A DNA stretch of 64,000 bases, taken from positions 7,333,720 through 7,397,719 of the forward strand of contig CM068828.1 in NCBI GenBank assembly GCA_028554795.2, written 5' to 3'. This DNA is from Sinohyriopsis cumingii. Taxonomy: Eukaryota > Mollusca > Bivalvia > Unionida > Unionidae. Shown here piece by piece: positions 50,001 to 59,589 of the stretch. Numbering within the stretch: position 1 is the first letter of the stretch; each line of letters starts with the position of its first letter. A program made the position numbers and the translations under genes. Below the pieces are notes generated by a model. It was not told the DNA's origin and did not search any database. It was given only the letters and a program-made list of their open reading frames with translations.

Positions 50001-53000
50001 CCGCCATATTTCAATTCTCAGTATAAAAGAAAAACATCAAGTACAACCAGGACAAGCCGCTAAAGTTATATTATATTCTATGTACTAAAAACCACATATA
50101 CATAAGCGATTTAAATTAAAAATTTTGAATGACACTTACGTTTTTATTGGACATTGAATCAGTGATTCATATGACATTCTTACCATTACGTTTGCATGAC
50201 AAACAATAAAATATATTTAGTATACAGGCGCAGCATATAATCTGGCACATTTATTAAGCAATGCATTAACACTTAGTTCATCGTTTTGGAACATATCCCA
50301 CAAATGAAAGATTCGTCCTTGTTTTTCTTTAGTTTTCCGGGTCTGTCTTCATTTTAGTTTCCCTTCCGAAACCATCTTCAGTTGACTAGGAATGGTGTTT
50401 GCCTCCTTGTACAGGAGAGTCACTACCAGATACAATGACAACTTCGATTTCATTGCACGGCGATTTAAGCTGTTGTGCCAGCCTTCAACGTCGTTGTTAG
50501 TTCTAATTGCCCTCTGGAATACTGACCATGTTGCTGGAAGCCATGTTGGATTTGTTATCCAAGGTTTTTTCAACATACTCCATCAGTTGTACTAACTGTT
50601 CAGTATTGGCCTTTTCCTTCATTTTGTAAAATGCGTACTAGATGCAGCATAAGTAAATTCAATTGTCGGGTGAAAATGATTTAGGTGATCAATAAAATTT
50701 TCCAGTTCTTCGGCTGACTGCTTCCAGATATAAATATGTCATTGAAAAATCTGAACCAAAGAGATGGATTAAACTTTTCGTTTTGAAGAAAGGCCTTTTT
50801 AGATTTACCCATGAAAGGAAAGCGTATGAAGGAGCCATATTAATACACATTGCCGTACCATTATGTATATGTATTTCGTATTATTAAATTGAAAATATTT
50901 ATTTTCCAAGATAAGTTTTAATATTATAGAAATATCTTCACAAGATAGTGGGCTATTATTAGGATTGTAATCAAGAAAATTTGTACACGTTTCAATACCA
51001 ACTGCATGCGGAAAGTTGGTATATAGTGATGTTACATCTAATAATATCAGGAGTGAAATTAACAGATAGCTGTGGAATAGACTTCAACTTTTTAATGAAA
51101 GTTGTTGTATCTTTAATATATGATTTCATTATGAGTTTTGGGTAATATGTAGAATTGAGGTGTACGCATGTTAAGAGTGAAAGTATCAAATTCCTCATAT
51201 ACGGAATTATTGTTTTTAGCCATCTCATTAATGCATGTTGAAATTTTTTGTTTCATTTCTATTGACGGATCTTCGCCAATATGTTTGTAGTAGTTTTCAT
51301 CATTTAATTGACGTTCAACTTATTTAAAATAATCTTCTTGATTCATAATAATAATAGTGTTTGACTAATCATCCTTTTTAATCACTATACTGTCGTCATT
51401 CATTAGATTATATAAAGACTGAATTTTGTCTTAGAAATATTACTATGATATTGTTTTTATGATTACCAGTTAATATCTCTTTTGTGATCGCGTATAAATA
51501 AAAATCTAAAAATGAATCACGTAAAAGATCTTTTAATTCTGTTATAAAAAGGTTTTGGGGCGACTTCTCCAGACGAAGTGGGGCGACTTCTCCAACCACT
51601 CTGGGGTGACTTCTCCAGATACGCTGGGGCGACTTCTCCCAGGGCGAGTTCTCTGCATACCTAGATGTTTAATCTCAGTGCTTGTTGCACTAGAAAGTGA
51701 TCTCCAGATTAAAACGACGTGCACTAAAAATCATTAGCGAAGAAAGTGAAAGAAGCAGAACACAAAAGAATAACTGTGGATCTGACTTCAGTGAAAAATG
51801 GAGAAAATAATACCCTTGACTGGAATACGGTATTCATACATTAGGATTACCGGTGTGACTTATGATCGCATGATAGCGAAGAATGCAAAAGTGAATAATC
51901 CTTTCGTGACAGGGTCTTGGAATTTTAAAAAATCTGCCCTTGTTCGCCACAAGATATCTGGAGAACACATTATAGCCCAAGACATTCTTTCACAACAAAG
52001 AAATCAGTAAACTTGCATAGACAAATGCGTTATTTGGATTACAAAGTCAGTGGGTCATTACAGATTTTGTTGGTTTTTAACTTTGCTGCAATGAAAGATA
52101 GATCTTAAAGTTCAAGTGTAACTTATTTAAAAGAAGATGAATCATTATCCTCCTTGATATTTGGATAAATATGTTCTAGGACGAAGTACAATGAAACCGA
52201 TGATAGTACACATTTTATTAAAGGCAGTAATTTGACTGCCATCTTGTTTAAAAGATTTATTTGGTTTTTTGTATTGGCTTGTATGTACTGTGTTGGGCTA
52301 TAATATTGCTTCATAATGATTATAAGGAGACTGTTAAAAGTACGACTTTAAAACAAATGAACTAATAAAATTATTCTTTGAATGGACAATGCATTTGCTT
52401 GTTAATTGTGCATGTTGGTTTATTTGTATGAGAGAGAGAGAGAGAGAGAGAGAGAGTATGTTGTGCAAGTTGCAATATTCTGTTTCAAGCTGAAAAAGTA
52501 CAAGTCATATAAAAATTTGTCAGTACATTTTTGACCCCCACATTTTTTATTTGACCCCCAGTTCTGACACCAAGGGTTTTTTTTTACCCTCAATTTTACA
52601 CCTCTGGGGGATACACTGTGTGTGTACTGAACATTTGTAATTACATGCTAAGTCCTCTTCCATTGACTTATAAAAGAGGAACCTGCTTTTGTGTGTACTG
52701 AACATTTGTATTTACTTGCTAAGTCCTCTGCCTTTAACTTATAAAAGAGGAACCTGCTTTTGTGTGTACTGAATATTTGTATTTACTTGCTATGTCCTCT
52801 TCCTTTGACTTATAAAAGAGGAACCTGCTTTTGTGAATATTAAAAATAATTTGCAATTTTTGTCAAAGCTCTATCTGCCCCTTTATCAGTCTAAGGGAGA
52901 CAACTCTATTAAGTTTGTGAAATTTTCTATCTCTTATAGGGAAAATGGGAGAGATTTTAACAAATATCTAAGTTTGAAAAATCTGTTGATTTAATGTTTT

Positions 53001-56000
53001 ATGAGATCATAAATATAAATACAAGCTGAACTTACTCAAACACAATATGTTTACCTGACACTGTGATGCCATAACATTGTGACTATCTTTCACTATTAAT
53101 GATCTTCATTGGCACAAGAACAAACACCGAAATGACTGTTTTTCATGGTTACCAGTTTGTGTAAATTTTTGTGATTGCTAGAAACCATAAATTTAAAGAC
53201 CCAAAGAATAATGACCCATCAAAGTAACTGGGCCCATTTCTCCAATCCAAGTATTTAACCCTTTAGCTATGACTGCCACATCTAAGCGTCACCTGTAAAT
53301 AGCTCCAGAACCCCACTGATGCATATATGCAGTGTTGATAAGCCTAGTTTACTATCCCAGTGTTGTATTTATGCAGACATGACCGCTATGTTAACTAAAT
53401 GTTGATTGGTTGAAAGTACAGAAGTTTAAATATTTTTGTTTATCATAACCAATGAAAGGACTGTTTGCACAACATTTAGATACAAGTTTGAAAGCTGAGA
53501 GGTTAAATTTAGACACACTGTCGGGGCTTTTCTGCACTTTACGAAACGTGTAGTTGAGATAAAAAAAGATGGATTCCAATTTGGATATGAAAAACTTTAA
53601 AGGGTTCAGTGCAAGCGATATCAAAGAGTTTAATGGTTCACTCTTAGAAAATGGATCAGATATTGATGTTAGTTAGATTGCACAGTGGAGTTATGATCTT
53701 GCCATGTTCAAGATCAATTTTGATCCTCATGTTGATTCAGCAATCGAGCTTGGACCACTAATGAGAAAGGTTTTTTCTCAGGTTTGTTTTGTGAATGTCT
53801 GGTGAAATTGCTTGTGAAAGAAATAAACAATTATGCCAAGAAAATGGGGGACCAAAAGTAAGACCTGAAATGGTATGAAATCAGCATCATGGAGATGTGG
53901 GCATATCTTGGAATATACATCGTCATTTATGTGTGGATAATGACTGTTTTGAGAGGTACCACTCTCAACTTTGTGATTAGAATGTGGATTTCCGTCATGT
54001 TTTTATGTGTATATATGTAAATATTGGATTTATTTTGTGGGATTCAAAACAGTTTACATGACTGGGATCTCTTGTATGATGGGATGTTGGAGTATATTAA
54101 GTGGAAATATATGAATAACAGACACTATACAAGGTAAGCTGTTTTTTTATTTCACTGAAATCCTCCAAAAATTAATGAAATAATGAATATAAATGTAAGC
54201 ATGTTTTCATTGTCAGTTTCTGTAGTCAGCCATGATGATGCTCTAGTATTCAGCCTAGCAACCAGCCTCAGTAGTCTCAGTAACTGATATGATAGCACTC
54301 AGCAGTAGTGAGACTGCACAACAGCTGTAGTAGCTAAAGGGTTAAATTAAGGGACCAAATTTGATCCAAAATGGTGAAAATTAATGTCAATGAAAACATT
54401 TGAATAGGGTTTACGTTCCCCCATCATTTGAAGAAAAAAATTGACATGTACTAAGACAAAGAGGTGTTGATTTAGCTGCACTAGGGGGCAAATTACATTT
54501 TCAGAAGTCATTACAAAAGGTTGGTTAAATCATGCAGTTTAATCTGACAATACTTTTTTATCCTAAGTCTAAGCCATTATTTTGTCAAACATCTTAATAT
54601 AAATATCATTGTATCTTGTATAGTCTGGTTTATGGGCTCTTACATCAAATTATAAATGGTGGTGTAAAGAGTCAGTCTACCAGACCACATCTTCCACCAA
54701 GTTTTACCTAATTGAAATGCATGATATGTTGATGTGATGGTTCATGAAGCAAAATGGCAGCCTTAAATCACTAACCACTAGCCAATGACTAACAGTTTAA
54801 GCATTCTGTTCAAGTATAAGGCACTGCTGGGAAAATAAAAACAAGAAGAAAAGCTTGAGTGGCAAAGAACTATGGCAGGAAAAAAAGATTGTTGGATTTT
54901 TTTCTCACAGTGCAAATGGGAGGGGGGTGCACAGTGAAATGTGTATGACATACAAAGCATGCTGCAATTAGGGTGTGTGTGGAATATTTGTGAATGTAAA
55001 ACTAGAAGAACAATGCTTGCCATGAAAAGTCAAAGAGCCATCATGTGAAAAATACCAGGATTATATGGATCCAAGCAAAACTAAGACAGCTCCAGCACTT
55101 CGAGTTTTGAACACCTTAATAAAATTATTTTTATTTGATTGGAAGGACCAGTTATTTTTTCTCTGCAGGACCAGATTTTTTCCGTGTTTGCTAACCCTGC
55201 TGTTCAGTGAAATAATCTCTGTTAAGTCAACATACCTGATGTGAGTTTTGTGCATACAGTTAATTTTTACCACAATGTTTTAGAAATTAAATGAATCCCA
55301 CAATGTGCCTATTAGAATAGACCCTTGATAAATTCACAGTATTATACATTTTGATAAACGAGTATTTTTATCTTGCCAAAACAATTTAAAGAAAATGAAT
55401 CCAAATAAATGAAATAATGTATAAATTGCTTTGCATTTTTGTCGTAGTAGAATTAAATGAATGTAGTACAGGAAATGGGAAGAACACAATTGTTGATATG
55501 CTACACTCATACTTGGGTTGGAAAAATGGAAGCAGTTACTTCTTCCTCAAGACAAAATAAAAATGGATTTAAATAACACAAACTTGAAAAGTGCTTGAAT
55601 CTTAATGGCTACCTTGAAAAGTGCTCGAGGTCAATGCCAGAAAGTATTGGAAAGGTGCTTCAGAATGCTTAGTAGTTCTTGAAAATTAATTGAAAAACAT
55701 TAATTTACTGACATAATTATTGCATAAACAAAATCCATTAAAAATGTCAGAAACTTGATCTTCCAGGAGTTGTACTTCATTTTGGATTGCTTACATAGTC
55801 AGTAAGATTTCAGCTGCTAAGGTCACCTTATTCAGTGGGACTTCAGCTTAATCAGTAAGACTTCAGCTGCTAAGGTCACCTTATTCAGTGGGACTTCAGC
55901 TTCATCAGTAAGACTGGGTTTCTGAGGTTGATGACATGCCAGTCAAGTACTTGGAGGCAATAAGTGCTGTTATGGGAGGCAATAAGTGCAATATAGAAGT

Positions 56001-57685
56001 AAGATGTCTCAGTGATAATGGATAAGCTAATTGAAAGGAAACTGAAATTAGCTCTATGGGTAACAGTGCTCTGAAATACCTGGGCGAGAGTGAGAAGTAC
56101 AAAAAATAATGAAATATCAATATTAGGAATGAATTTGGAAAATTTTTGCATAAACATAAAAACTCAGGGAGTCAGAAACTTAAACAAATAATTCACTCAT
56201 CTGATGTTGATGCCCACTTCAGCCTTCACCTTGGCCAAGCTCTAAAAAAATAGGGTTCTTATCTGAGAATAAAATACTCTGCACAGCATAATCAGCATTC
56301 TTAAGTTAAGATCCAATTAAAGTTCTTGAAAATTCAATATGATTTTTCATTAAAAAACAAATTTTGTAATGAAATGTATGTATAAAGCATGAGGGGGAAG
56401 TGATCAAGTTTGAGGAGAATTGAGGGAGTAATGAAGTGAAACTATAGTTTTCATTCTCAGTTTTGTATTTTTTTATTTTAATTATTCATAATTGTCATCT
56501 TTACAATAATCAAAAATTTCTTGATTGGAATTTTCATAAATATGTAAAATGAGTTGTTTTTATTTGCTGCTTATTTTATCACTAGTTGCTTATGTGCATA
56601 ATTCCAAAACCTTTCTAATAATGAAATGTGTATTCTTAATATTTAATTTTACTCTATAGACAGCTTTGCATATGTCTAGCTTTTCTTGTGGGGATTTCTT
56701 ATGTTTTGGAATAATGCAGTTACAGTCAAGTCTTCCAGCTAGGAATTTCCAGTAGAGGACAGGATGAGAGGTACTTTTGTTGAACGATTTTTTAGTCAGT
56801 TTTTGTAACCAATTGCATTTTTGTGATAAAAAGGTGATATCAGTAATCAATTATGCATTTAATCTTTTTTAAAATAGAAACACAAAATCACTTTTACAAG
56901 TTTATTCTACATTAACAATAAGTGAAAAAATACAAATATGAAATAAGACATTTTAGGTAATTTAGTGATCTGGATTGAGGCAGATGGGAGGGCTTTTGGC
57001 ATATTTGAAAGGGCAGGGATGGGTTGCTAGATAACTGCTGAAGGGAGAGCACTCTATTTTGCTTGCTGAGGTCAGTCGTAATCTTTTTAAATCAGCCTCT
57101 CATACTCACCTTACGACTTATAAGAACCAGTGCAAGGTAGTGAGTGATAATGTTGTAACGTAAACTGTTGATTTCATCGAGCTGCAGATGAGACCAATTT
57201 CAGGTGAAAATTTGGGTTTGGAGGCTATCAATGTGCCACATTGGTCCCTACTGTAAATGTGCTGTTAATGTTCAGTCACACATTGGTCCCTACTGTAAAT
57301 GTGCCGTTAATGTTCAGTCACACATTGGTCCCTACTGTAAATGTGCCGTTAATGTTCAGTCACACATTGGTCCCTACTGTAAATGTGCCGTTAATGTTCA
57401 GTCACACATTAAAACCTTATGATAGCCTTGAATCCTAGATAACCATGATTGAAAACTAGTATGGATTAAGAGTGTACAACTCGAAGACAGGGATGGGGTG
57501 GTTGTGAGGGTGGGTGGGTCTGCAATTGAGGCAAAGTGATAATTGCTCAAATGCATTAAAAACAGTTGATCGGTAAGGAATGTAAATATTTTTCCATATT
57601 TTTTTCAGGTAGAAATGCTGGTGGAAGCAGATTGTATCCTGATCTGGATGAGATAAGAAGACGAAGAGCTGAACATTACGAATGA
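28401..57685 (+). CDS. RHBDD1: RHBDD1/RHBDL4 rhomboid protease, complete 5-exon coding sequence
   Basis: Joined exons 28401-29004, 29721-29801, 44517-44579, 46900-47025 and 57609-57685 give 951 nt, 316 residues plus stop; human RHBDD1 is 315. Every junction has GT-AG ends and every intron is phase 1. The protein shows IPPVTL after the start, HADDIHLYYNM, GFSGVLFALK with catalytic Ser151, and GHLAGILVGL with catalytic His203. It also has a ubiquitin-interacting motif (LSEEEQIRRA, about 273-290) and a basic C-terminus (DLDEIRRRRAEHY) like the p97/VCP-binding segment. In animals this is an ER intramembrane serine protease that cleaves ubiquitinated membrane clients and hands them to p97 for degradation. 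The start Met is the first in frame after the acceptor and fits the human length. Identification is very secure; exon 3 rests on frame, splice sites and position because its sequence is low-complexity. Confidence 0.95.
29005..29720 (+). other. RHBDD1 intron 1
   Basis: 716 bp, GTGAGT to TTTCTAG, phase 1. It contains a T/G-rich stretch near 29050-29068 and no recognised element. Confidence 0.85.
29721..29801 (+). CDS. RHBDD1: RHBDD1 coding exon 2 (catalytic histidine)
   Basis: 81 nt, codes GHLAGILVGLMYTKGPLK and a short tail. It carries catalytic His203. Acceptor ACGTTTCTAG, donor CCAG/GTATAA. Its length is divisible by three and it is phase-symmetric, so skipping it would keep the frame but remove the histidine. 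Confidence 0.95.
29963..31273 (+). repeat. Minisatellite, 47 bp x about 28
   Basis: The unit contains ATGTTGCAGGTAATGGAATT and TATATCAGAAAATTAC. Copies differ mainly at GATAGT/GATAAT/TATAGT and ACATG/ACCTG. Each copy in the sense strand carries a CAG/GTAATG junction that resembles fused acceptor and donor splice sites. Confidence 0.97.
31708..32170. repeat. Minisatellite, 59-62 bp x about 8
   Basis: The unit begins CATAATGTTGATAATAA and includes GTTTCACATGACACA. Two sub-types are segregated: three left copies with ATAGTTTAGTCAACAAGG, and later copies with CATGGTATGGTAAACAAG. Confidence 0.95.
32278..42061. repeat. Giant 24-bp minisatellite, about 9.8 kb, about 400 units
   Basis: The unit is CATTCATAACCTGAAC followed by TGTGTCTA. 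Variants: AACTATG, GAGCTGTG, GTGCCTA, and 22-bp units lacking GT (ACTGTCTA) or TA (TGTCTCATTC). A 24-bp period is eight codons, so frames stay open until a 22-bp unit shifts them. A SINE interrupts it at 33377. Blocks from about 35.6 to 38.2 kb recur at 38.25 to 40.9 kb with offsets of 2,673 then 2,627 bp, for example the rare GAGCTTTGTC at 35659 and 38332. A partial earlier copy is offset by 2,247 bp. Confidence 0.98.
33377..33637 (+). mobile_element. SINE (family A) inserted in the 24-bp minisatellite
   Basis: This is the best-preserved plus-strand copy: A box TGGCCGAGTGG at 33389-33399, B box GGTTCGAGTCT at 33451-33461, body, then GGCGTTAAACCCCAC and an (AAC)n tail. The repeat segment ACATTCATAACC is present on both sides (33365-33376, 33638-33649), as a target duplication would be. 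The head resembles a tRNA with a long variable arm (Leu/Ser class). Confidence 0.93.
42062..42253. repeat. Derived 48-bp minisatellite at the edge of the giant array
   Basis: Alternating 24-bp half-units, CACTGATGACCTAAACACC and CACTGATAACCTGAACTC, form a dimer repeated about four times. It clearly descends from the adjacent 24-bp unit. Confidence 0.9.
42391..42686. mobile_element. piggyBac MITE, 296 bp
   Basis: The ends CCCTTTAGCTAC and GTAGCTAAAGGG are inverted matches and the element is flanked by TTAA at 42387-42390 and 42687-42690, the piggyBac signature. Its left roughly 245 bp matches the left end and its right roughly 45 bp matches the right end of the larger element at 53259-54341. 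Confidence 0.93.
42691..43860 (+). other. Intron 2 sequence between repeats, nothing recognised
   Basis: AT-rich, no coding signal. A 24-bp segment starting TAGGACACCTTCCCCAATCC occurs here near 42873 and again near 44197. Confidence 0.5.
43861..44054. repeat. Minisatellite, 32 bp x 6
   Basis: Unit GGTTGACATTCCTAATAGAA plus TGTCATGTATTA. The internal GACATTC...GAATGTC is self-complementary, so each unit can form a hairpin. Confidence 0.96.
44517..44579 (+). CDS. RHBDD1: RHBDD1 coding exon 3
   Basis: 63 nt. It codes a Tyr/Thr/Gly-rich linker (PSYTYTARTTGYQYTPGYTT) after the rhomboid core. Acceptor CCTATTTCAG, donor ACAG/GTGAGT, phase 1 on both sides. The matching part of human RHBDD1 is also Tyr/Gly/Ser-rich. 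Confidence 0.8.
45571..45592. repeat. (CA)n microsatellite
   Basis: Eleven CA repeats. Confidence 0.95.
45813..46020. repeat. Tandem repeat, 93 bp x about 2.2
   Basis: Unit begins TTAAAATTTTTGTACAGGGT and includes GACAGCGGCAAGACGTTGTG. The two full copies are almost identical. Confidence 0.95.
46041..46254. repeat. Minisatellite, 36 bp x about 6
   Basis: Unit GGATGTAGTGAGCATGATGT plus TGTCAGTTAATGTTAA, nearly perfect. The multiple-of-three period leaves open frames on both strands that are not coding. Confidence 0.96.
46900..47025 (+). CDS. RHBDD1: RHBDD1 coding exon 4 (ubiquitin-interacting motif)
   Basis: 126 nt. Acceptor CTACACCAG. It codes the acidic ubiquitin-interacting helix GLSEEEQIRRATEESRREYE; the human exon has GLSEEEQLERAL. 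The donor is GAAA/GTGAGA, which preserves phase 1 into exon 5. Confidence 0.93.
48126..48920. repeat. Minisatellite, 62 bp x about 13
   Basis: Unit starts GGACATGTATTGAGTTGTCT and includes AATATCAAGTAATTCATTG. Copies vary at AATATTGG/AATTTTGG and GAGGC/GAGAC/GATCC. Confidence 0.96.
49014..49172. mobile_element. Non-autonomous hAT-like MITE, 159 bp
   Basis: TIRs CAGTGCTGTCCAACC and, inverted, CAGTGCTGTCCAACC are perfect for 15 bp. The flanking octamers ATTTATAA and CTTTATAA (49006-49013, 49173-49180) match 7 of 8. The interior has GTGGCCCGCGGGC. Confidence 0.9.
49638..49792. repeat. 71-bp minisatellite, left part (about 2.2 units)
   Basis: Unit includes GAGGAACCTGCTTTTGTGTG and TTTGTATTTACTTGCTAAGT. 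It stops abruptly at 49792 and resumes at 52619. Confidence 0.9.
50349..50576 (-). pseudogene. MULE-like transposase fragment
   Basis: A 75-codon frame contains WSVFQRAIRTNNDVEGWHNS followed by LN. The RTNNDVEGWH signature is found in MULE-domain transposase-like proteins of invertebrates. No upstream catalytic DDE part is visible, so it is a fragment. Confidence 0.65.
50600..51545 (-). mobile_element. Penelope-like reverse transcriptase remnant
   Basis: Broken minus-strand frames read, in order from 51545: NLMNDDSIVIKKDD, IIIMNQEDYFK, VERQLNDENYYK, PKLIMKSYIKDTTTFIKKLK, then a decayed core (NIFNLIIRNTYT region), RFFNDIFISG in the place of the catalytic RYIDDIF, and FIDHLNHFHPTIEFTY. These are conserved Penelope-like N-terminal and reverse transcriptase landmarks. 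Many stops and the lost aspartate make it dead. Confidence 0.8.
51557..51650. repeat. Short tandem repeat, about 23 bp x 4
   Basis: Unit GGGGCGACTTCTCCAGA plus six variable bases. Low copy number, GC-rich against AT-rich surroundings. Confidence 0.8.
51798..52010 (+). pseudogene. TTF/ZMYM-type zinc finger fragment, transposon-derived
   Basis: The frame contains NPFVTGSWNFKKSALVRHKI and SGEHIIAQD. FVTGS-NFKKSAL-RH is typical of TTF-type fingers at the N-terminus of ZNF862-like hAT transposases. It stops after 70 codons. The assignment rests on this motif alone. Confidence 0.5.
52430..52456. repeat. (GA)n microsatellite
   Basis: About 13 AG repeats inside the 2.8-kb insertion. Confidence 0.95.
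52619..52832. repeat. 71-bp minisatellite, right part (3 units)
   Basis: Same unit as 49638-49792, starting mid-unit at TGTGTGTACTGAAC. Confidence 0.92.
53259..54341 (+). mobile_element. Decayed piggyBac transposon, 1,083 bp
   Basis: Ends CCCTTTAGCTATG and TAGTAGCTAAAGGG, flanked by TTAA at 53255-53258 and 54342-54345. The interior holds remains of a transposase gene. Its sub-terminal sequences match the 42391-42686 MITE closely. Confidence 0.9.
53569..54140 (+). pseudogene. piggyBac transposase remnant
   Basis: An ATG opens MDSNLDMKNFKGFSASDIKE and meets a stop after 35 codons. Downstream frames read LVKLLVKEINNYAKKMG and EMWAYLGIYIVI, which resemble the start of the piggyBac DDE domain (ETN-YA followed by an FLG/MG segment). 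Catalytic aspartates are not recognisable. Dead copy. Confidence 0.7.
57237..57411. repeat. Minisatellite, 40 bp x about 4.4
   Basis: Unit CACATTGGTCCCTACTGTAA plus ATGTGCCGTTAATGTTCAGT, nearly perfect. Confidence 0.96.
57609..57685 (+). CDS. RHBDD1: RHBDD1 coding exon 5 and stop
   Basis: Acceptor ATTTTTTTCAG. It codes RNAGGSRLYPDLDEIRRRR and AEHYE, then TGA at 57683-57685. The arginine-rich end matches the p97-binding region at the human C-terminus (EEMRRQRLHRF). No canonical AATAAA occurs close to the stop. The first clear one is at 58293-58298, beyond a SINE, so the 3' end is not fixed. Confidence 0.92.
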
Positions 57686-57990
57686 CTCTTTGTTATATAT
57701 CACAAGATATCGATACAGGAAGGACATATATTATATATATATATTGAAAATCTTGCATGAGTACTCATGGCAAATGAAATTTGTGAAATGAATCTGATAT
57801 GTAATAATATAAATTTTTGTTTCCTCTGGATTTCATTATATACAGAAATTTATTTTATTATTATCATAATTATTATTATTGTTATTGTTGTTGTTGTTTA
57901 AAGCTAAATTCTCTCATAAAAAATGATAATAACATGACATGATTTTGTGGCTCACCCAGTGAATAGTTTTGAAAATATTTTGAGCTAAGG

Positions 57991-58241
57991 TTGTTGTTGT
58001 TGTGGGGTTTAACTCCATTTTTCAGCACACGATAGGCTATACATGGCAGCCAGTATTAATGATGGAGGAAGAACCCAGGAAAACCCCGGAAAGAACCGCC
58101 GACCCACAAGAAGCTACTGGCAAGCTTTCTCACATATCAACATTGGCCGAATCCAAGACTTGAACCAATGCAAAAGAGGTGAGATGGCAGTGATCCATAA
58201 CATAGAGCGCTTTAGACCACTCGGCCACTCAGGGCCCTTTA
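57991..58241 (-). mobile_element. SINE (family A)
   Basis: TTGTTG tail on the left, degraded tRNA-like head (AGGGCCC) on the right. A short flanking duplication AGCTAAGG occurs at 57983-57990 and 58242-58249. It may lie within the RHBDD1 3' UTR. Confidence 0.9.
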
Positions 58242-58501
58242 AGCTAAGGTACACCGTAAATTAAAAAATATAGGGGAGATACCCAAGTGAGGAAATAAAA
58301 CTCAAGTCAAACACTTTAGCATTTGAAATAAGGTGCAGTGTTTTCCAGTATATTTTTTGTCGTGCATAATGTCAGAACACTGGCAGTGAGGTCACCTTGG
58401 CACACACAGCCTAATTAAATAGGGAGATGTTGAAGTAAAGTGTAGAGAGAGGGTGCTTTCTCCATCCTGATGTCGCTACAAGATGATTAGTACCTGTCTA
58501 A

Positions 58502-59020
58502 AACCATGTGTACCATTATGTATGTAGTAAACCCAGTCCATAAACAGGAGTATCATTAAGGGTGTAGTGAACCCAATCCAAAACCAGGTGTACCATTAGG
58601 TGTGTATTAATCCCAATCCAAAACCAGGTTTATCATTAGGTGTGTAGTGGACCAAATCCAAAACCGGGTCTGCCCCAAATGATGCAGTAGACCCAATCTA
58701 AAACCGGGTCTGCCCCAAATGATGCAGTAGACCCAATCTAAAACTGGGTCTGCCCCAAATGATGCAGTAGACCCAATCCAAAACCTGGTCTGCCCCAAAT
58801 GATGCAGTAGACCCAATCTAAAACCGGGTCTGCCCCAAATGATGCAGTGGACCCAATCTAAAACCGGGTCTGCCCCAAATGATGCAGTAGACCCAATCTA
58901 AAACCGGGTCTGCCCCAAATGATGCAGTAGACCCAATCTAAAACCGGGTCTGCCCCAAATGATGCAGTGGACCCAATCTAAAACCTGGTCATTCATTAAG
59001 TATGTGGTAGACCCCATTGG
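58502..59020. repeat. Minisatellite, 40 bp, about 9 good copies plus diverged leaders
   Basis: Core unit CCGGGTCTGCCCCAAATGAT plus GCAGTAGACCCAATCTAAAA from about 58660. Leading and trailing copies are diverged (TACCATTAGGTGTGTAGT). Confidence 0.93.
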
Positions 59021-59080
59021 AAACCAAGACAGTCATCTTCACTAAATACATTTTGACACTTCAGAGAAAGCTTATCTTGT

Positions 59081-59333
59081 TGTTGTTGTTGTTGTTGTAG
59101 GGTTTAATGCCATTTTTCAGCACACGATAGGTTATACATGGCGGCCAGTATTAATGGTGGAGGAAGAACCGGGGAAAACCCTAGAAAGAACCACCGACCC
59201 ACGAGAAGCTACTGGCAAGCTTTCTCACATACCCACATTGGCTGAATCCGAGACTCGAACCCACGCAGACAGAGGTGAGATGGCAGTGATCCGTAACGGA
59301 GAGCGCTTTAGACCACTCGGCCACTCGGGGCCC
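59081..59333 (-). mobile_element. SINE (family A), well preserved
   Basis: Minus-strand head GGGGCCCCGAGTGGCCGAGT with intact A box, B box GGGTTCGAGTCTC, and a TTG tail on the left. The 10-bp target duplication CTTATCTTGT is at 59071-59080 and 59334-59343. Confidence 0.94.
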
Positions 59334-59589
59334 CTTATCTTGTAGATAGATGCAACACTAGGTCGGTATATTAACAATCATCCATAATACTAATCTAGCA
59401 TAGCCATCGTATAAAGTCAGTGCATGTATTAGACATTTCATGCCAGATACCTGAGACTTTGGAGGAAAACAATTCACAAGGTATCAAAACATAAGAAGAA
59501 GTAAACAGAATACATGATATTAAAAGAGATAACATTGCAAGAACTATGAAAAGCAGATGAGAACAGAAAAAAAGATTGTAGATGTACTT

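Larger units (their letters stand above)
49793..52618. mobile_element. 2.8-kb mosaic transposon-like insertion
   Basis: It begins CAGTGTTTCCC and ends GGGGGATACACTG, an imperfect inverted pair, exactly where the 71-bp minisatellite is interrupted. A short TGTGT is shared at the two junctions. The interior combines a MULE-like transposase fragment, a Penelope-like fragment, a 23-bp repeat and a TTF-like zinc-finger frame. The superfamily of the carrier is not settled; a hAT-like or MULE carrier that received a Penelope insertion is plausible. Confidence 0.6.
47026..57608 (+). other. RHBDD1 intron 4
   Basis: 10.6 kb, phase 1. It contains minisatellites, a hAT MITE, a 2.8-kb mosaic insertion and a decayed piggyBac (listed). 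The stretches 47026-48125, 52833-53254 and 54346-57236 show no gene; a roughly 54-bp direct repeat lies at about 55801-55912. Confidence 0.85.

Noticed and set aside
53391-53624. 77-codon minus-strand frame
   Set aside because: It lies antisense to piggyBac terminal sequence and the start of the transposase remnant.
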